DNA from: Bombardia bombarda | Taxonomy: Eukaryota; Ascomycota; Sordariomycetes; Sordariales; Lasiosphaeriaceae | Reading direction: 5' to 3' | Length of the DNA: 64,000 bases | Assembly: GCA_030512295.1 (NCBI GenBank) | Contig: JAULSR010000005.1 | Coordinates: 2,232,001 to 2,296,000 of the forward strand | Shown here: positions 59,168 through 64,000 of the stretch, piece after piece | Position numbering within the stretch: position 1 is the first letter of the stretch | How the letters are laid out: each line of letters opens with the position of its first letter | Program-made: the position numbers and the translations under genes | Notes under the pieces: generated by a model | Database searches by the model: none | What the model saw: only the letters and a program-made list of their open reading frames with translations | What the model was told of the DNA's origin: nothing

Positions 59168-60715
59168 ATGGTTGATTTAGGTATGCCACCAGCATTTCTG
59201 AGCGACGCACACACGAGAAACACCACGGCGCCCATGCTTTTGATAGTCGACTATCAACGAAACTGAACATCAATAACCAACGATATAGGGCGGCCTGTGG
59301 CCTCACAGGCAGCCTTCTTTCAATCCAAGGCAATGTACTCTACACCACGAAAAAAGCCTCAACCCCGTACACCATACACGCCACAATCATCCTCTTCAGG
59401 CAAGCCTCATTCTGAGGGTACTTTTCAAAATGGAACCTGGCTCTGTATGCATAACCCCCCTTTTCTTTCTGACCCCTCGATACATGTCTTCTACATCTCC
59501 TAAACAAAGTAAATGAGCTGACAGCTTTATGTCAAACAAGGTGACTGTGATCCTCCCCGGACGGCATCGCTGTTGGAGGTGAAGAAGGACGGCAAGAACA
59601 AGGGGAGATTTTTCTACACATGTCAGCTGCCGCGGGGTGCGCAGTGCGACTTCTTCCTGTGGGAAGATGCTGCCCGGGCTCGTGAGAATGGTGCATTACC
59701 GGGCATCACGCCGAGCAGGCGAAATAGCAGCACTCCTAGCAGAAACTCGGCGTCTCGTCCCGAGCTTATTGGCTCAATCGGGCGCGACCCTCCGCCTTTG
59801 CCAAAACTTACCCCCAAACCCATCCCTACCTCTACCATGCGACTGCCTGATACAGTACCGCAACAGCGCATCTTTCGCGGGATCCCGAGCGTAACAATAA
59901 TTGAGGACGATAGCGACGATACAGCAGATGGGGACTTGCAGCTGTTACCGAGAATACCCCCTCCCAGTCCACATCCTCTCATAGCACCAATTACACCAAC
60001 TGCAGCAAATTCGGCATCAAAAAGGAAACGTGTCTCGGTCGACTTGGGGGAAAGCCGAGGTGGAAAGGAAGGTGACGAGTTCGGGGAACTCGACTCGGAT
60101 GAGGAGAGGCAGCTCATCAATATGACAAACTCCACAGAAAGCCAAAGCCAAAGCCAAAGCCAGCAATCAGACAAAGAAAGTCAGCAAGCCACACCCAGTG
60201 CGCGTAGGCTATCGGGTGGGATGATGATGCCGCCAACTCCTGTTAGCCGCAACAGTCAATTATTTTCGTCACAAGAATCGGGCACAAACAGCACACTCAA
60301 TAAGCGCCAGAAGGTACTAGACGGGTCAGCTATTACACCAACACCGGGACGGAATCGGGACGTGTTTAGATACGAAGAGAACAGCAGTCAGCAGCAGCAG
60401 CGCGAGACTGAAGACTATGTTATCACAACAGAGGTGATGGGACTATTGGAAAGGGCGACCATTACAGAGATTCCAGAGTGGGAACCAATGCGGCAGGCGG
60501 TGCGGAGCCATCTCAATACGTACGCGCTCCGCATGCGCGGCGTGGAGCGGGGTCGCGATATGGCGAGGACGGCTCTCAAGGCCAAGGACGACAAGATTGT
60601 TGAGCTGCAGGCTCGAATTGCCGAGCTCGAGAGGGAGCGCGAGGTCAGCAGGGGCAGGATCAGCATGCTGAACAGTGGGTTGGAGGCGCTGTATCGAGAC
60701 GCAAGCGACATATGA
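59168..60715 (+). CDS. GRF zinc-finger protein with C-terminal coiled coil
   Basis: Three exons: 59168-59180 (13 bp), 59289-59444 and 59541-60715 (introns 108 and 96 bp), 447 aa. The third exon alone would begin inside the zinc finger. Splicing rebuilds WLCDCDPPRTASLLEVKKDG, and the finger has ligands C57, C59, C84 and C92, plus the GRFFYTC and CDFFLW signatures. GRF fingers bind single-stranded DNA in enzymes such as APE2, NEIL3 and TOP3A; here no catalytic domain is attached. The middle (about 100-340) is Ser/Pro/Gln-rich with a SQSQSQSQ run. The end (about 365-440) is a predicted coiled coil (KAKDDKIVELQARIAELEREREVS), suggesting self-association. A nuclear, nucleic-acid-binding role is inference. 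The tiny first exon (MVDL+G) rests on a good donor (GTATGC) and frame only, so the N-terminus is less certain. Confidence 0.8.
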
Positions 60716-61846
60716 GGGGTTGGGTGTTTGTGGGCATGGAAAATGGGGTATTGGTATGTATGGGCGTGGGTTAAGGGTTATGGGTTTGGAAGGTTTTTTT
60801 TTTGTTTGTGTGTTGGAATCGGGTTTGAAGTCACAAGCACGATATGGCGTGGTGTGAGACGTCGTGCCGGGGTTCAAATGAAGGTTATTAGGATAGGACA
60901 GGATACCCTTTTGTGTTATGATGGTACTACGTAGCACATCATGAAATAGGCTATGGTTTGCTGGGGATTTGGGCGCACGGAATACATACCTAGCTACTGC
61001 CTGCCTGCATGCCTGCATGCATGGGCTGGGAGGGTTTGATCTGACGAACGGGCATGGAATGGGCGGGCAAGCTTAAGCAAATGTTTGAATCTCGGGACTT
61101 GGCTAGTGTAGGTAGGTCGGTAGGCATGAGATCATAAAGATGCGAATGAATTTAATTGCCGGGTTGTTCAATTAAAAACAGGAATGTACATAGATCTGCT
61201 GCAAGTGCTTGACCAGGATGACGGCGATGGAGAATCCTTGATGAGGTGACCCCGCGGGCGCGAGCGTTTAAGGTTGAGAAAGCAGAAGATCGCGTCGACC
61301 AAAGGTGGAAGGCGCGTAAGAGAGAGGTCGGTAATTAGCTTTTGCAGGGTCTGATCGAGTTGGGGCATAGACAATTCGGGTCGATTGTGTTGCTGTTGAC
61401 TTTGTTTCCTAATTGGGACGAGAAATCGCGAAGTCTGCGGCTGTGATTGGCTCAACTTAAACGCGGGAAGGGGTGGTCATGGCGCACGACGTGGGTCCGG
61501 TTTGGTGATTGTGGGTGGATTGAAGGTGGACCTCCAGTGCACCACAGCGTTGTAGCGCGTTCCCCTCGCTCGCGAACCCTTCCTACATATTCCCCTCAAC
61601 GTCTTTTACGACGTTTTCCCTGCTCGCGTCTTCTCCTTGGTTTTCGTCTCCTCTCTTTCCATCTTGTCTTGAGCGTGTTTGTGGACGGCGACGGAGACGA
61701 AGAAGACGACGACGACGATTACAACTACCAGGCCAATTCGCTCGTTTCACCAAAAAAGCATGCATTGAACGTGTTGTTGATTAAAGAACGCCAGACAGCT
61801 TTTTAGCTTCCTTGCTGCCCTCCCCCCCCCCCCCCCCCAAATCCTA
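60716..61846. other. Intergenic and leader, 1.1 kb
   Basis: No gene is supported. It contains GCCTGCATGCATG-type short repeats near 61000-61020 and, at 61560-61846, a CT-rich leader ending in a run of 17 C before the homeobox start. A 119-codon frame at 61447-61806 is judged leader sequence. Confidence 0.55.
61822..61838 (+). repeat. C17 homopolymer just upstream of a start codon
   Basis: Seventeen consecutive C residues end 8 bases before the homeobox ATG. The length should be treated with caution because homopolymers are error-prone in sequencing. Confidence 0.85.
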
Positions 61847-64000
61847 ATGGACCCTCAATCCCCCTCGCCTGGCGGCGCGCCCTCATCGTCCTCGCCGCCG
61901 CCCTCGCAGTCCCAATTGCCCGACATGAAGTCCAGCGAGCAGCCCAGCTCCCCATGCAGCCATTCTGCTCGCTCTACAAGTCACGAACACTCATCGTCGT
62001 CTGTGCTCGGCTCCGACCCACTGCAGCAACATTCGGACGATTTAGAGCGTCATCCTAAGGGCAAGAGGAAACGGACCGCGTAAGTTGGCCGCCACCTACT
62101 TCTAATGATAAAACAAACCATATCTTCCCACCCAATTGGAAAGCCATGGTCGTTAACAGTCCTCCAGTGCCAAAGACAAGGCAATTCTCGACGCGGCCTA
62201 CAATGCAAACGCAAAACCCGACAAGGCGGCGCGTCTCGATATCGTGAAGCGCGTCTCGCTTAACGAGAAAGAGGTCCAGGTTAGTCAGGATCCGTCGGGC
62301 ACGGGAAGCGGGGCCTCCGCCCTGACGCGCCTCTCCGCACTCGCAGCTCGGTGCACTAACTTACGGCCATGTTTAGATCTGGTTCCAAAATCGACGCCAG
62401 AACGACCGCCGGAAGTCGCGTCCGCTGTCCCCTCAAGAGATCGCAGCCCTACGATACGGCGGCATGCAGATCCTCTCCTCAGACGCCATGTCTTCTTACA
62501 ACTCGTCCTTCAGCTCGGATAACGGCAACGCGTCCCCTACCCAGAGCATGTCGCAGCCCTTGTCGCAGCCCTTGTCGCAGCCCGACCCAACCTTGTCCTC
62601 TCCCCCACGCCCTGACCATGCTGCTGTTGTTGCTGCTGCTGCTGTTGCTGCTGCTGCTGCCGCCGCCGCCGCCGCCGCCGCCTCTTCTGAGGAGGCCGAC
62701 AAGATCAAAGATACGCCTTCCCAAGACGTGCATCGGGAAGTCAGACATCAGGACCGGGAAGAGTCCCGGGCGGTTCAGGAAGCTGTGACAACGGTCCGCA
62801 AGGAGAAATCCAGCGATGACCCCCTGCAGTATCACTTGTCTCAATCTTTTCCGGGATCCGTGGGCTATCTCTCCAACAGATGGAACCCTGCAAACTCATT
62901 CACGATGCCATCCACGCTTGGGCGTGCTGCTGGAGACAATTCGTTCAAGTAAGCCACCTAGAAACCCTGGGTACCAACGCCGAGTACGATTCCATTTCCT
63001 AACACTCTATGCAGACTTGAACCCTTCCCGCCATCAACTTGCTCCCCATCCACCTCATCACGCCCCATCCTCCCCCCACCAAGCTCCCAAGCTTCTCAAT
63101 TCCGTCTGTCCCTGTCGTTGGAAGGCAAGGCTCAGGTAGTTCCCTCGATCTCCTCACCCCCAAGTGATACGGCCCAGGCACCAACCTTGGCCGGAACACA
63201 AGCTCTGGGCTCCGTTCGTCGCCCCAGCTTGCATCGCAGTCACAGTGCATCACCTTCGGTCACTTTGCCACCCATCTCTCTCCTCACCAACTCACTCCCA
63301 AGTTTAAGCGCTGGCGCACTGCCGCCACGTCTCACACGTGGCCGGTCAAGAGATGTGCATGCCTGGGAATTCTGCTGTGACGTCCAGAACCGTGAGGATG
63401 CCCTGACGGCGCAGGCCAAGCACGAGAGCAGTGGCTCAGCTATTGCAGCTATTAGCTTGCTCAGGTCGACTAGTTCAAGTGGCAGCCCCTTACAGCCCAG
63501 CAATAGCGCGAAGCGTAATGCCACCGCGAGTAAGGTAGCACCTCGCTCGGGCCAGGCCAAAAAGCCTAAACTCAACAAGGCTCTGAGCAGTGTGGGAAGA
63601 CTCCAGACCAGCATTGGTCTTACCAATAAGAGATCAGTTGAGAAGGAAGTAGCCGTGGGCTCAGACAAAGTAAAGGTCTCGGTACTGCTTTCTCCTTCCG
63701 GTAACGAATCCGACAAGGAAAATTGGAGTCCGGATGAAGAGGGCAACCCTCGCTTTACTTTCTCACAGCCACAATCCGGCGCTGGAGCAACCAACCGGCG
63801 GCCGCTTCCATCCGGGACCTCACGCCTGGACAAACAAAATCCACGTCGGACGCCGGGCCGCATGCTACAAGAGTACCGCAGTCCGGCTTTTCTCCTAGGT
63901 ACCCGCGCAAACACAGCGCCTGCGCATGGGTGCAATAAGCGCGGCGAGAAGCGTGGACAGTCTCCATTAGAAATTTTTGAAGACTCGGAGAACAACGACG
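61847..64000 (+). CDS. Homeobox transcription factor (3' end outside window)
   Basis: Exons 61847-62079, 62168-62279, 62377-62948 and 63015 onward; the frame is still open at the right edge. Introns are 88, 97 and 66 bp. The homeodomain is split over three exons and reads KGKRKRTA / AKDKAILDAAYNANAKPD ... LNEKEVQ / IWFQNRRQNDRRKSRPL (about residues 70-130). The invariant WFQNRR of helix 3 is at 117-122, and there are no extra residues between helices, so it is a typical (non-TALE) homeodomain. It binds DNA in the nucleus. Downstream are Ser/Pro/Gln-rich segments, an Ala/Val tract (62615-62690, mixed GCT/GCC codons), and a C-terminal region with SDKENWSPDEEGNPRF and RRTPGRMLQEYRSP. That layout recalls fungal Yox1-like proteins; the assignment is tentative. 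The ATG is the first after a CT-rich leader. Confidence 0.88.
62612..62692 (+). repeat. GCT/GCC trinucleotide-like coding tract (polyalanine)
   Basis: Encodes about 20 alanines with a few valines in the homeobox protein. The GCT half (GCTGCTGCT...) and the GCC half form two purer sub-tracts. Confidence 0.85.

Noticed and set aside
61447..61806. 119-codon open frame ahead of the homeobox gene
   Set aside because: Composition switches from basic to Asp-rich simple sequence, no homology signal, and it ends just before the C-run; treated as leader or upstream frame.
1..64000. CRISPR arrays, operons, bacterial promoters, Shine-Dalgarno sites, phage or plasmid functions
   Set aside because: The genes are spliced and eukaryotic throughout; none of these structures is present or expected.
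14045..64000. Secondary-metabolite gene cluster
   Set aside because: No polyketide synthase, NRPS, terpene synthase, P450 or cluster regulator is present; the genes are mixed housekeeping and transport functions.

Overview
This window is nuclear DNA of a filamentous ascomycete (Pezizomycotina, most likely a Sordariomycete; lineage is inferred from gene content and style, not tested). The genes are split by short GT-AG introns of about 50-120 bp with recognisable CTAAC-type branch sites. The proteins belong to typical mould families. Intergenic DNA is rich in CT tracts and in TACCTA and TACTTCGTA-type words. I recognised no rRNA, tRNA, CRISPR array, plasmid or phage feature.

Layout. Positions 1-14044 hold no protein gene I can support. 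They contain two abutting MITE-like elements with terminal inverted repeats (316-570 and 573-1178) and possibly a badly decayed retroelement near 12.3-13.9 kb. From 14 kb the window becomes gene-dense. On the + strand: a seven-transmembrane receptor (14045-15832), a membrane-anchored GH5 glycoside hydrolase (18121-19629), a CRT10-like regulator with an apparent frameshift (20799-23512), a membrane-anchored histidine acid phosphatase/phytase (24456-26704), a Mep/Amt ammonium transporter (30577-32398) and an alpha/beta hydrolase with a long serine tract (34384-35670). On the - strand: an Osh6/Osh7-type lipid-transfer protein (36218-38521). Then a large unrecognised fungal protein (41685-45257, +), the U2AF small subunit (45957-46583, -), a tricalbin (49775-54482, +), an ELMO/Lmo1 protein (55707-58001, +), a GRF zinc-finger protein (59168-60715, +) and a homeobox protein running off the right edge (61847-64000, +).

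How the genes relate. They do not form one pathway or an obvious metabolite cluster. Two of them, the Osh6/7-like protein and the tricalbin, act at endoplasmic reticulum-plasma membrane contacts in yeast, and the Osh protein here ends in a FFAT-like motif that yeast Osh6/7 are not known to have. Several others act at the cell surface or in nutrient supply: the receptor, the GH5 enzyme, the phytase and the ammonium transporter. The ammonium transporter has a dense cluster of GATA-factor sites about 1.3 kb upstream, as expected for nitrogen catabolite control. The rest are housekeeping or regulatory (U2AF, CRT10, ELMO, GRF finger, homeobox).

Limits. Exon boundaries were placed by eye from splice consensus, reading frame and remembered family conservation. 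Internal frames were checked for divisibility, but no alignment or transcript evidence was available.
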